The translations under genes and the position numbers were made by a program. Below are positions 35,237-43,312 of a stretch of DNA of 64,000 nt, one piece after another; position 1 is the stretch's first letter, and each line of letters begins with the position of its first letter. The notes beneath the pieces were generated by a model. That model did no database searches. It saw only the letters and a program-made list of their open reading frames with translations, and was not told where the DNA came from. The DNA lies in assembly GCA_903892355.1 (NCBI GenBank), contig CAITIE010000019.1, positions 1 through 64,000 of the forward strand, given 5' to 3'. The DNA comes from an uncultured Pirellula sp. (GTDB lineage Bacteria > Planctomycetota > Planctomycetia > Pirellulales > Pirellulaceae).

Positions 35237-36673
35237 TTATTTTTCCTCTAGTAGCTTTTGGACCATGGCTTCGATCTCTTCGGCGTTCTTGCTCCCCGAA
35301 CCGATCTTGACCAACCGCACGTTTCCTTGTTTGTCGAGCAAGGCAACATGGGGAATCCCGGTGACTTGGTATTCGGCATTCATTTTGCTGTCTTGAGGAG
35401 TGACCATGGTACGGTGGGTCAGTTCATATTTGGCGATAAACTTCTCGAGCATCGCCATTTCGTCTTCAAGGGAGACGGGGTCCTTCGCGCGCGACGCGGT
35501 GGACGTGGCGTCGTCCCAGCTAAAATTGTATTGGCGAGTGACGCCGATGATGGTGAGACCTTTTGGACCGTATTCGGCGTCCAGGTGCTTGAGATGGGGG
35601 AAGGTCGCGATGCATGGCCCGCACCAGACAGCCCAGAAGTCGAGTAGGACGACTTTGCCTTTAAGGCTTTCGAGCGTTTCAGGTTCGCCATTCACCCATT
35701 CTTTGGGATCGATTGCTGGCGCTGGCTTACCGATCATAGCTAGAAGAGCGCGGGCGCTTTCAATCGTCTTGTTGAGTCGTTCGGCGTTCTTGGCAAAGGT
35801 CTCTCGAATCCGGTTCACATTGCTGTCGTCCGACTCGATAGCTTCGATGAAGGTCATTGCGGAGTTGAGCGTATCCCCAGCGACATCAGGGGCATTGCGA
35901 GCGTTGCGGGAGACATAGTTGCTGACGCTGGTCGTATAAGTCTGGAGGATCGGTGTCGATGCTGATTGTTTCAGTTGCGATTGGGCCAGAGACTGGATCT
36001 TGTCGAAGAGCTTCGAAGAATTTTCGTCGTCAACGACCGGAAGGATATCGTTCCATAGGTCGAGCATGGTTTTTGCGTTGACGGATGGGTCTGATTGTGC
36101 GGCGTAAAGTTTCTCGCATCCGGCAACAAACTCCATCATCTTGTTCTTGGCTTGTTCGGCGGCTTCTCTGTCGGGAGTGTTTAGCTTCAATCGCATCATT
36201 TGCGCGAGGATGCCATGATTGTCGCTGAGCTTTTCAGAATCGAGTTTTCCTCGAAGGGTAGTCAACCCTTTCTCGATCCACTGGTCGGCTTGATCAGGGT
36301 TGGTTTGCCGGAGCATCATGACGGCGAGGGGCAGGGTGGTCGCGAATGCTCGCGGATTGGATCCATCTTCGAGTTTCGAGTAGGTGGCCTCGAGGGCTTT
36401 TGTGAACTGCGCCGAAGCGTCATTCCCTCGCTTTTCTCTTAGTAGTTGCGAGCCGAGTTGGATGCGGAATGACGCCAGCGCTTCAGGCTTGATGTCGTTG
36501 GGTTCGTCCACCAATTTCAGGGCGCCATCGAGATCTTTTTCGGCCACCAGTTTCTGGAAGCTTTCCGAAAAGGTTTTGAGCGAGGAGTCTTGTGCCATGG
36601 CTGGTGTCGCGATGCAGCCCGAAAGGAGCAATGCCGAGAGAAACCATTGGCGAATGAGTTGAGTCGATTTCAT
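35237..36673 (-). CDS. Secreted TlpA-like thioredoxin-fold protein with long N-terminal helical domain
   Basis: A 478-residue protein with a signal peptide ending A-M-A-Q at residue 28. Residues 30-310 are helical and alanine/leucine-rich, resembling a tetratricopeptide-like or coiled scaffold. Residues 315-475 are a thioredoxin-like domain: G-K-P-A-P, then L-L-D-F-W-A-V-W-C350-G-P-C at 350-354 in the usual place, V-T-G-I-P-H-V-A-L-L-D as the cis-Pro loop. It fits the AhpC/TSA-TlpA group, which reduces periplasmic disulfides. It is the first gene of the five-gene reverse series ending in the HerA-type ATPase, with 21 bases to the next; whether the same complex uses it is inference. Confidence 0.9.
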   Translation of the reverse strand: MKSTQLIRQWFLSALLLSGCIATPAMAQDSSLKTFSESFQKLVAEKDLDGALKLVDEPNDIKPEALASFRIQLGSQLLREKRGNDASAQFTKALEATYSKLEDGSNPRAFATTLPLAVMMLRQTNPDQADQWIEKGLTTLRGKLDSEKLSDNHGILAQMMRLKLNTPDREAAEQAKNKMMEFVAGCEKLYAAQSDPSVNAKTMLDLWNDILPVVDDENSSKLFDKIQSLAQSQLKQSASTPILQTYTTSVSNYVSRNARNAPDVAGDTLNSAMTFIEAIESDDSNVNRIRETFAKNAERLNKTIESARALLAMIGKPAPAIDPKEWVNGEPETLESLKGKVVLLDFWAVWCGPCIATFPHLKHLDAEYGPKGLTIIGVTRQYNFSWDDATSTASRAKDPVSLEDEMAMLEKFIAKYELTHRTMVTPQDSKMNAEYQVTGIPHVALLDKQGNVRLVKIGSGSKNAEEIEAMVQKLLEEK

Positions 36674-36888
36674 TTGCGTGTGTCCTTGAAAGTGATTCCG
36701 AGGTAGGTGTGTGTGGATAGGTGAGATGGAACTGAATCGAATCTACGCAATACCCGCCGGCTTGGTGCCTTGGTATTGGAGCAGTAGTAGGTGAGCCCTG
36801 GCGGCACGCCTTGTCGCGCGGAAACCAAGCGTTATTTGGCGGGTGAGCGAGCTCGTGCGGCGCTAAGAATCTAGCAGAGAGCGTGTGA

Positions 36889-37935
36889 TTATGCATCCGC
36901 CGAGGAACGTCTCGGTTTCAATTTGTAAGAATGGGATGAGTTTTCGGGGGGCTCGAGGGGTGCCGCCTGGCCGAGCAAAGTGGTTTGGGCGAGTTCACGT
37001 TGCCGGCGGGTTTCGAGGACTTGGACATACTCTGCACCAAAGAAAATGATGGAGATTCCGTAGTAGCACCAAAGCAGCAGTGCGATGAACGATCCGATGG
37101 CGCCGTAGGCGCTCGTGTACCGCATCCCGATAAAGAACACCGCGAGAAGGGCACGTCCGATTTCCCAGATGGCCGCGGCGATCATTCCCCCGCGAAACGC
37201 ATCGACCCAGAGGACAGGGCGTTTTGGCAGCGTGCGGTAGACGAGGCTAAATAGGGTGGCGTTGGCGAGGACGGTGAAGCAAACCTCGAAGGCGCTGAAG
37301 AGCCGATGCATGCTCGGAAGTGTTGTCCCCGTGAACGATCGAACTTGGGAGACCATCATACTGGCCGCAAAGAGGATCACCACCAATCCGCCTAATCCGA
37401 CGAGCATTAAGAAGGCGGAGAACCGATGGCGGACCACCCGATAGATCGTTTTGGAAAAGCTCTTTTCCTTGCGTGCGGGGATCCGGAAGATCTTGTCGAA
37501 GCCCCGATCGATTTGAGCGAAGACACCGATCGCTGCGAGGATCGCCGCTAGGATCCCAAAGGGACCGCTGACCAACGAGTGGCTCGTCAGCTGCGAGAGG
37601 ACTTGTTCGATGTGATGTTTCACCGCAGGCGATGCGTATGTTTCTACTGTGGCGAGGATTTGCTGTTGGGCGTCTTTGCCGGTGTGCGTGTATCGAAGAA
37701 AGATTCCGATGCCCGACGTCAGCAAGAGCATCATCGGAAACAGAGACAGCGCGAGATAATACGCGACGCTCGCCGCCATGCTGCTCGCGTCATCTTCCGA
37801 CCAACGGATACAAGCGTCACGAAGGTTGGGAAAGAAATCCAACAGCCAACGCTTGCTATGGACGACAGCTTCGTTGTCCAGCAGCGTGGGTTGGTTGGTT
37901 TGGGTTAGCGCTTGAGGTTCCGCATCGTGGTGCAT
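36889..37935 (-). CDS. YihY/BrkB family inner-membrane protein
   Basis: A 348-residue protein with six membrane helices between residues 40 and 310. Family cues are S-S-M-A-A-S-V-A-Y-Y-L-A-L-S-L-F-P in the first helix and the pattern Y-G-A-I-G-S-F-I-A-L-L-L-W near residue 265, with F-F-G-A-E in the last helix. The tail after residue 310 is basic and Pro/Ser-rich. YihY proteins were once called ribonuclease BN by mistake; the actual function (transport or virulence-associated) is unknown. It stands alone, with 240 bases separating it from the glutathione peroxidase. Confidence 0.9.
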   Translation of the reverse strand: MHHDAEPQALTQTNQPTLLDNEAVVHSKRWLLDFFPNLRDACIRWSEDDASSMAASVAYYLALSLFPMMLLLTSGIGIFLRYTHTGKDAQQQILATVETYASPAVKHHIEQVLSQLTSHSLVSGPFGILAAILAAIGVFAQIDRGFDKIFRIPARKEKSFSKTIYRVVRHRFSAFLMLVGLGGLVVILFAASMMVSQVRSFTGTTLPSMHRLFSAFEVCFTVLANATLFSLVYRTLPKRPVLWVDAFRGGMIAAAIWEIGRALLAVFFIGMRYTSAYGAIGSFIALLLWCYYGISIIFFGAEYVQVLETRRQRELAQTTLLGQAAPLEPPENSSHSYKLKPRRSSADA

Positions 37936-38175
37936 GCTTGCAGTTTATGGATTCGAGGCGGCTGCCGCTATACAGCCTGCTGCTCGGACGAGATGCTGAT
38001 GTACCGACTGGCTCTTCATGGAATCCGTGGTACGAGCCATGGCCCCGGTAGACCGATGCTGGGAGGCTTAATTCCGAAACGCTGCACTGTGCAGCAATGC
38101 TAGTTAGCAATGCCAGGGGGTAATGCTAGCGAAGCCTTCTTGCGCTGTTGGCACCTGCTGGAGCCGATCGCTGCT

Positions 38176-38697
38176 TTAGAGTAGTTTTTGGATCGTTTCG
38201 CGTAGGGCGGAGGGGGAGGTCGACGGTGCGAAACGTTCGACGACGTTTCCGTTGCGGTCGACGAGAAATTTAGTGAAGTTCCATTTGATCGCTTCGGTAC
38301 CTAGTAGCCCTGGAGCGCGTTCCTTTAATAACGTGAACAGTGGGTGGGTGTTGGTGCCGTTGACTTCGACTTTCGAGAACATCGGAAACGTGACGCCGTA
38401 GTTCAGCGAGCAGAACTTCTGGATTTCCTGATCGGTTCCTGGTTCTTGAGCGCCGAACTGATTGCAAGGGAATCCGAGGATTACAAGCTGATGTTTTGGG
38501 GGGGCATCCGTGGTTGGGCTCGCGAACTCGTCGTAGAGTTCTTGGAGTTGTCGGTACTGGGAGGTGAACCCGCAGCGGCTGGCCACGTTCACGATCAGCA
38601 GGACATGGTCTTTAAATTCGGAGAGATGGCACGGAGATCCATCGAGGCGTTGGGCTTGGAGGTCATAGATCGATTGAGGAGCAGACGGAGTTGTCAT
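38176..38697 (-). CDS. Glutathione peroxidase (Cys-type)
   Basis: A 173-residue protein from ATG 38697, which overlaps the stop of the desaturase gene (A-T-G-A); a longer upstream frame at 38799 is rejected. It reduces hydrogen peroxide or lipid peroxides with thiol donors. The family signatures are V-N-V-A-S-R-C42-G-F-T-S-Q, F-P-C-N-Q-F-G-A-Q-E-P-G and K-W-N-F-T-K-F-L-V-D. The catalytic residue is Cys, not selenocysteine. In this form the likely reductant is thioredoxin. Translational coupling to a carotenoid-type desaturase suggests joint protection of membranes against oxidative damage. Confidence 0.94.
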   Translation of the reverse strand: MTTPSAPQSIYDLQAQRLDGSPCHLSEFKDHVLLIVNVASRCGFTSQYRQLQELYDEFASPTTDAPPKHQLVILGFPCNQFGAQEPGTDQEIQKFCSLNYGVTFPMFSKVEVNGTNTHPLFTLLKERAPGLLGTEAIKWNFTKFLVDRNGNVVERFAPSTSPSALRETIQKLL

Positions 38698-40253
38698 CCT
38701 GTGGGTATTTCTTCGTGTTTGCGTTTGGGCTCGCTGAGCGGCTTGAGGTTGTCGATAAAGTCGTTCGGCAGTCCGAGGTCGGGGAGGAGTTGTCGGCAAG
38801 TAATACGGCTGGATTCGTAGATCACGGGGAGTCCGCTACCGGGGTGTGTTCCACCGCCGACGAGGTAGACACCATCAAGATCTTCGAACCGGTTGTGTGG
38901 CCTCAGGTGCAGCATTTGTCCCAAGTTGTGGGCAAGGTTGAAGGTAGCGCCGCGGTAGACCGAGTAATCATCACGCCATTGGGCGGGGGTAATGATTTTT
39001 TCATACTCGATGCGGCTTTCAAGGTCACTTAGTCCGATTTCTTCGAGCCGTTTCAGCGTCAGTTTCCGGAAGGTGGCCGTTTGTTCGGCGTCCCAAGGAG
39101 TGGATGGGCTGAGATGCGGAACGGGGACGAGAATGTAGAGGCCGCTTTTGCCCGGTGGGGCCAAGCTCGAATCGGTGACGACGGGGTTTTGAACGTAGAA
39201 CGACGGCTCTCGTGGGAGGACTTTCTCCTCTTCGATTTCCCTGAGGTTGCCTTGGTAGTCCTTCGAGATATAGATCGTATGGTGAGGCAGATCGCGGTAC
39301 TCACCACGGATCCCCAGGTACATCATGAAGGTAGAGCAGGAGTACCGTTTTTGTTCGAGTTTTTCATCGGTCCAACGTGGACGAAGATGATTTGGCACCA
39401 GTTGTTGCATGCTGTGCGCAAAATCCGCATTGATGACGATTGCATCGGTTTCGTAGGTCGCGTGATCGGTTTGTGCCGCGATGACCCGTTTGCCTTGCCA
39501 ATGCAGTTTCTTCACCGGTTCGGCCAGACGAATTTTGGCCCCGAGTTCCTCCGCGATTTCTGCCATGCGAACGCTGACTTGGCCACAGCCGCCGTAGGGA
39601 TGGAAGACCCCGTATTCGTACTCGAGGAACGAGAGGATTGAAAAGAGGCTAGGGCAGCGGAACGGCGACATTCCCAAGTATTTCGCTTGGAACGAAAATG
39701 CGATGACCAATCGAGGGTCCCGGAAGTAGCTTTCGAGTTCCGAGCCGAGCGATTTCCATGGCTTCACATACGGGCCTGCGGCGAGGAGGGATGGTCGCAG
39801 GTAGTCTGCCAGACCGTTGAAAGGACTTTCAAGGATCGGACGGAACTTGGCAAGTTTGGTCCGATTGTGATCCATGTACTTTCGAAGCTGCCCCACATCT
39901 TCCGGCGATAGCTTGGCGATTTGTCGATCCATTTCGTCAAGGTTCGGGGTGCAATCAAGGTGCCCGCCGGCGCCGAACGCGACACGGTACTGCGGATCGA
40001 GCCTTTTCATTGGAATTTCCGTATCGATATCGCGTCCTACCGATTGGAATATTTCCTTGAGAATGCGTGGATAGAGATAAAAGGTTGGGCCCGTATCGAA
40101 TTTGAACCCGTTTTCGGAGATCGTCGAGCAGCGTCCACCGACCGCGGTTTTCGCCTCGAGCACCGTCACGTCAGCCCCGGCGTGAGCCAGTTGAATCGCT
40201 GCCGCTAATCCTCCGGGGCCCGCTCCAACAACGACTACTTTTCTTTTCCGCAT
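38694..40253 (-). CDS. Phytoene/squalene-type desaturase (CrtI/CrtN family)
   Basis: A 519-residue FAD enzyme. V-V-V-G-A-G-P-G-G-L-A-A-A-I at 7-20 is the dinucleotide-binding loop, followed by V-T-V-L-E-A and G-G-R-C-S-T, the typical FAD ribose contacts of carotenoid desaturases. A second FAD region near the C-terminus reads D-L-D-G-V-Y-L-V-G-G-G-T-H-P-G-S-G-L-P, the CrtI/CrtN signature. F-D-T-G-P-T-F-Y supports the same group. Planctomycetes are known to make C30 carotenoids from squalene, so a CrtN-like role is plausible, but CrtI and CrtN cannot be told apart here. The start ATG has A-A-G-A-G upstream. Coupled downstream to glutathione peroxidase. Confidence 0.93.
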   Translation of the reverse strand: MRKRKVVVVGAGPGGLAAAIQLAHAGADVTVLEAKTAVGGRCSTISENGFKFDTGPTFYLYPRILKEIFQSVGRDIDTEIPMKRLDPQYRVAFGAGGHLDCTPNLDEMDRQIAKLSPEDVGQLRKYMDHNRTKLAKFRPILESPFNGLADYLRPSLLAAGPYVKPWKSLGSELESYFRDPRLVIAFSFQAKYLGMSPFRCPSLFSILSFLEYEYGVFHPYGGCGQVSVRMAEIAEELGAKIRLAEPVKKLHWQGKRVIAAQTDHATYETDAIVINADFAHSMQQLVPNHLRPRWTDEKLEQKRYSCSTFMMYLGIRGEYRDLPHHTIYISKDYQGNLREIEEEKVLPREPSFYVQNPVVTDSSLAPPGKSGLYILVPVPHLSPSTPWDAEQTATFRKLTLKRLEEIGLSDLESRIEYEKIITPAQWRDDYSVYRGATFNLAHNLGQMLHLRPHNRFEDLDGVYLVGGGTHPGSGLPVIYESSRITCRQLLPDLGLPNDFIDNLKPLSEPKRKHEEIPTG

Positions 40254-40459
40254 AGCTCTTCAATTCTACCGATAGCAATCCTAAGCCTTGACTCGATGTG
40301 GTTTTATAGCATGGCGGCAAGGACTTTGGGGGGGCTCGAGCGGTTTCGGGGAATTCGAGGAGGAGAGCGGGAAAATCGGCCCTTGCCCGATTTCGTGAAT
40401 CGAGTTAAACTCCGGATTCAAACCGGTAAATATTGTCAGGATTTCATTGCTCAAACTGT

Positions 40460-40756
40460 ATGGACTCTAACCTGTACCCTTCAAAACGACCGCCAAACGG
40501 AAAGAAATTCGCGCGTAAGCGGACGCGCGTCAAGGCTAAGGTAAAGAAGCGCGATCCGTTGCTTGTTGATGGAAAGCGACCTCGGCCGATGTACGTCGAT
40601 TACAAGGACGTGGAACTGTTGTCCAAGTTGGTCAACCGACATGGCCGAATTGTAAGTCGACGCAAGTCCGGGTGTTCGGCGACAAGCCAGCACGCGGTTG
40701 CTGAGGCGATCAAGCGGGCACGCTTTATGGCTCTCATGCCATATGTCGGTGAGTAA
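40460..40756 (+). CDS. rpsR: 30S ribosomal protein bS18
   Basis: A 98-residue protein from ATG 40460. The core is [15 protein letters not shown] followed by [12 protein letters not shown] and [13 protein letters not shown], the family signature. The N-terminal 30 residues are longer and more basic than in E. coli. S18 binds the platform of the small subunit. In many bacteria rpsR lies between rpsF and rplI; here it is alone and its end overlaps the thioesterase start by 14 bases. Transcript pairing of a ribosomal protein with a lipid enzyme is therefore likely. Confidence 0.95.
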   Translation: MDSNLYPSKRPPNGKKFARKRTRVKAKVKKRDPLLVDGKRPRPMYVDYKDVELLSKLVNRHGRIVSRRKSGCSATSQHAVAEAIKRARFMALMPYVGE

Positions 40757-41375
40757 TCCGAAAGGGTTTCATTGGCGTCGGCGGGTCGAGTTTGCTGAAA
40801 CCGACATGGCTGGCATTGCCCACTTCTCGTCGTTCATCATCTATATGGAACAGGCGGAGCACGCTTTGCTTCGCTCTCTCGGGACCAGTGTGTTTGAAGC
40901 TGCGGTGTTTGAAGCTGCGGTGTTTGAAGCTGCGGTGTTTGAAGCTGCGGTGTTTGAAGTTCCTGCAGTGGTTGAAATTCCTGTCGTGTCCGACACGGGT
41001 CACACAGACTCTCATTCCGAACCCGCTCCTGGTGGATCCGCCGCGCAGACCGGACGGGCGAATGCCTCGCACGCTAAACCGTCTTCCCACCGAACCGCTT
41101 CCGTCCTAACGTGGCCAAGGGTTCACTGCGAGTGTGATTATCTTGCACCCGCTCGGTTTGAAGAAGAGATTGATATCTTCGTGTCGGTAGCAAGGTTGGG
41201 GGAGAAAAGTGTGACATACCTCCATCGGATGTTTTTGGGGGAGCGTGAAATTGCAACGGGCAAGATCGTCGCTGTTTGTTCAATGGTGGATCCTGAATCG
41301 GGCGTGTTGACAGGGATTCGAATACCTGAACACTTGCGTAAGTTGCTGTCTGGCTACTGGACCGAAGCGAAATAG
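40743..41375 (+). CDS. Hot-dog-fold acyl-CoA thioesterase (YbgC/4HBT type) with a repeat-bearing insertion
   Basis: A 210-residue protein from ATG 40743, inside the end of rpsR. The hot-dog core is split: residues 8-48 carry R-V-E-F-A-E-T-D21-M-A-G-I-A-H-F, with the catalytic Asp, and [14 protein letters not shown], typical of YbgC. Residues 125-205 hold [13 protein letters not shown] and the last strands. About 60 extra residues (50-120) replace the usual short loop: four repeats of F-E-A-A-V, then a Val/Pro/Ser/His-rich segment. YbgC-type enzymes are normally 130-140 residues. They hydrolyse acyl-CoA or acyl-ACP thioesters. The FabH-like gene downstream supports fatty-acid metabolism. Confidence 0.88.
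   Translation: MSVSNPKGFHWRRRVEFAETDMAGIAHFSSFIIYMEQAEHALLRSLGTSVFEAAVFEAAVFEAAVFEAAVFEVPAVVEIPVVSDTGHTDSHSEPAPGGSAAQTGRANASHAKPSSHRTASVLTWPRVHCECDYLAPARFEEEIDIFVSVARLGEKSVTYLHRMFLGEREIATGKIVAVCSMVDPESGVLTGIRIPEHLRKLLSGYWTEAK
40891..40959 (+). repeat. Minisatellite: four perfect 15-bp units plus a partial fifth, inside a coding region
   Basis: TGTTTGAAGCTGCGG is repeated perfectly at 40891, 40906, 40921 and 40936, and a partial copy (TGTTTGAAG) starts at 40951. The unit length is a multiple of three, so copy-number changes keep the thioesterase in frame and add or remove five residues each. Confidence 0.95.
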
Positions 41376-41541
41376 GTTACGCGGTTGTAGTACTTGCGCC
41401 TTCAACTGCATTGTTTTTTGCGATTGCGGTTCATCGCTGTTGGTTGCTTGCTGTTCGAGAATGCTACACAGAAATGGTCGCTCCGATGGTGTTGGTGCCA
41501 ACCCGCGGAACGCCAGTCAGGTTCGTGAATGAGAGTCGATC

Positions 41542-42624
41542 ATGAAGTTTGAGAAAGTCTGCCTCGCTTCCATTGGTTATGTGGTTCCGCCGATCGAGGT
41601 TTCATCAGCTTGGATCGAGCAGCAGTTAGCAGATGTTTATTCCAAGCTGAAATTACCCGAGGGGCGATTGGAGGGGATGAGCGGCATCCGGACACGACGC
41701 ATGTGGGAGGTGGGGAGTCGTCTCAGCGATAGGAGCGCGGAGAGTTGTCGCAATGCATTGCAGGGCGCAGGGGTTGAGAGTTCGGAAGTCGGTTGCTTGA
41801 TTCATGCCAGCGTATGTCGCGAGTACTTAGAACCTGCGACGGCGTGTCGAGTGCATCACTTGGTCGGTATGCCCAGATCCGCATGGATCTATGACGTCAG
41901 CAATGCGTGTTTAGGGGTGATGAATGGTGCGGTTCAGATTGCGCAACTGATCGAAGCGGGGGTGATCAACGCCGGGTTGGTCGTAGGGACAGAGGATTCG
42001 CGCGGATTGATGGAGACGACTCTGAACCAACTGAAAAACGATGAAGCATTAACTCGGCAGAGCATCAAGCCAGCATTCGCATCGCTTACGATCGGTTCAG
42101 GGAGTTGTGCTTGGCTTTTGGCGAGCAGAGATTGGCTCGAAGAAAAGTATCAGCAAACTGGCATGAGGTTTTTGGGTGCGGTTGCGGTTGCACGAACCGA
42201 GTTTCACGGTTTGTGTCAGAGTGATTCCGATCAAGCTGGAGGGGGGATGTCCCCGTTGATGAATACCGACTCGGAGCAACTGTTAGAAGCTGGGCTCGCC
42301 ACGGGCAAAGAGACCTTCGAACGCTTGATCGATGAGTTGCATTGGACGCGGGAGCATATCGACGCTACGGTTTGCCACCAGGTGGGAGCAGCTCATCGCA
42401 AGCGAATGCTGGAGACGTTAGGGTTGCCTATGGAGAAGGATTTTGCAACATATCAAGAGTACGGAAATACCGGCTCGGTGGCGCTCCCGACCGCCTTGGC
42501 GCGATCCCTCCAATCAGGGGGGTTTTCCGGAAAGGGTCGCGGTGCCTTTCTCGGAATCGGTTCTGGCGTTAACTCACTGATGGTTGGCGTTGAGTTTGGC
42601 AAGGTACCGGTGGTTGGCACCTAG
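41542..42624 (+). CDS. 3-oxoacyl-ACP synthase III-like ketosynthase (FabH family)
   Basis: A 360-residue thiolase-fold enzyme. The triad is visible: C123 in V-S-N-A-C-L-G-V-M-N-G, His in V-C-H-Q-V-G-A-A-H (about residue 275-282), and Asn in Y-G-N-T-G-S-V-A-L-P (about residue 310). FabH condenses acetyl-CoA with malonyl-ACP to start fatty-acid chains; relatives (OleA, DpsC-like) condense other acyl groups. M-S-G-I-R-T-R-R-M near residue 46 is the substrate-side motif. The protein is about 40 residues longer than E. coli FabH, so a specialised ketosynthase is possible. It lies 166 bases after the thioesterase. Confidence 0.92.
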   Translation: MKFEKVCLASIGYVVPPIEVSSAWIEQQLADVYSKLKLPEGRLEGMSGIRTRRMWEVGSRLSDRSAESCRNALQGAGVESSEVGCLIHASVCREYLEPATACRVHHLVGMPRSAWIYDVSNACLGVMNGAVQIAQLIEAGVINAGLVVGTEDSRGLMETTLNQLKNDEALTRQSIKPAFASLTIGSGSCAWLLASRDWLEEKYQQTGMRFLGAVAVARTEFHGLCQSDSDQAGGGMSPLMNTDSEQLLEAGLATGKETFERLIDELHWTREHIDATVCHQVGAAHRKRMLETLGLPMEKDFATYQEYGNTGSVALPTALARSLQSGGFSGKGRGAFLGIGSGVNSLMVGVEFGKVPVVGT

Positions 42625-43312
42625 AGAGATTGGTCCACAGAGAACCGCGGAGACGCTGCGCAGAGCCGTGCAGTAGCGTGTTATATAGAGCAGAGTGGTT
42701 ATGAGTTCGGCACCAGAATTGAACTTCCTCGTCGAACGATTTGATAGTTGAATTGTGGATTGGCGATTCGAAGCATCGCTCGTAACAACCCAGGTTTCGC
42801 AGTGTTTTTGTAGTGATTATTCCATGGCTCTTTCCGGTGCGTTGGTTTTTTTGTGGGATTGCAGTTGACCGCGGATGCTTTGTTGGGTCCCTTCAGCTTG
42901 TTTAGTTAATAGCGTTGCGCATTTGGGTCGGAGCGATGGATTCCACCATGTGCAAATTGTGGATAGATTGTCAAAAACTAAATCTAGGATTTCGTCAAGG
43001 TTTTCGCGCGGCTCCTTGGGGTCGTGAGTACGTTTACTTAGACGCCCGGCAGGCAGGATTTTTCGATTGCGAAAAATGGGAAGATTTTGAGGCTAGTCGC
43101 TTCCAAAGACGCTTATAGAAGCTAAACTCCGTCCTAACTAAAGTTCTGGGCGGACCTCCCTGCGCGCGGCTTCTTCTATGTTGTCGCTTGCGATTCCCGT
43201 CGGAGCCAAAGTACCTGCATCGTGAGTTTTCATATCGCCGCACAAGTTGTACGGCAAGTAATTAATGTTTCGGCCTTGTGGCCATGATTTCGTTTTCTTT
43301 GAGGAGACTGCA
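42625..43312. other. Long non-coding leader region before the YTV gene
   Basis: I see no supported gene in 688 bases. Immediately after the FabH stop lies a CACAGAG-type motif (42635-42664). A 67-codon open frame at 42915-43118 has no ribosome site or recognisable motif. The last 200 bases should hold a strong promoter for the highly biased YTV gene. G-A-G-G-A-G at 43301-43306 is the ribosome site. Confidence 0.5.
42635..42664. repeat. Degenerate CACAGAG/CGCAGAG-type intergenic motif
   Basis: CCACAGAGAACCGCGGAGAC is followed by GCTGCGCAGAG. It resembles, from memory, a common short intergenic motif of the form (A)CCACAGAGxCxCAGAG found in many bacterial phyla. Only one copy is in this window. 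Confidence 0.45.

Noticed and set aside
40734..41090. 118-codon reverse frame across the minisatellite
   Set aside because: Its repeats come from the 15-bp array, and it lies wholly within the thioesterase and S18 genes.
42915..43118. 67-codon frame upstream of the YTV gene
   Set aside because: No motif or ribosome site; kept as intergenic.
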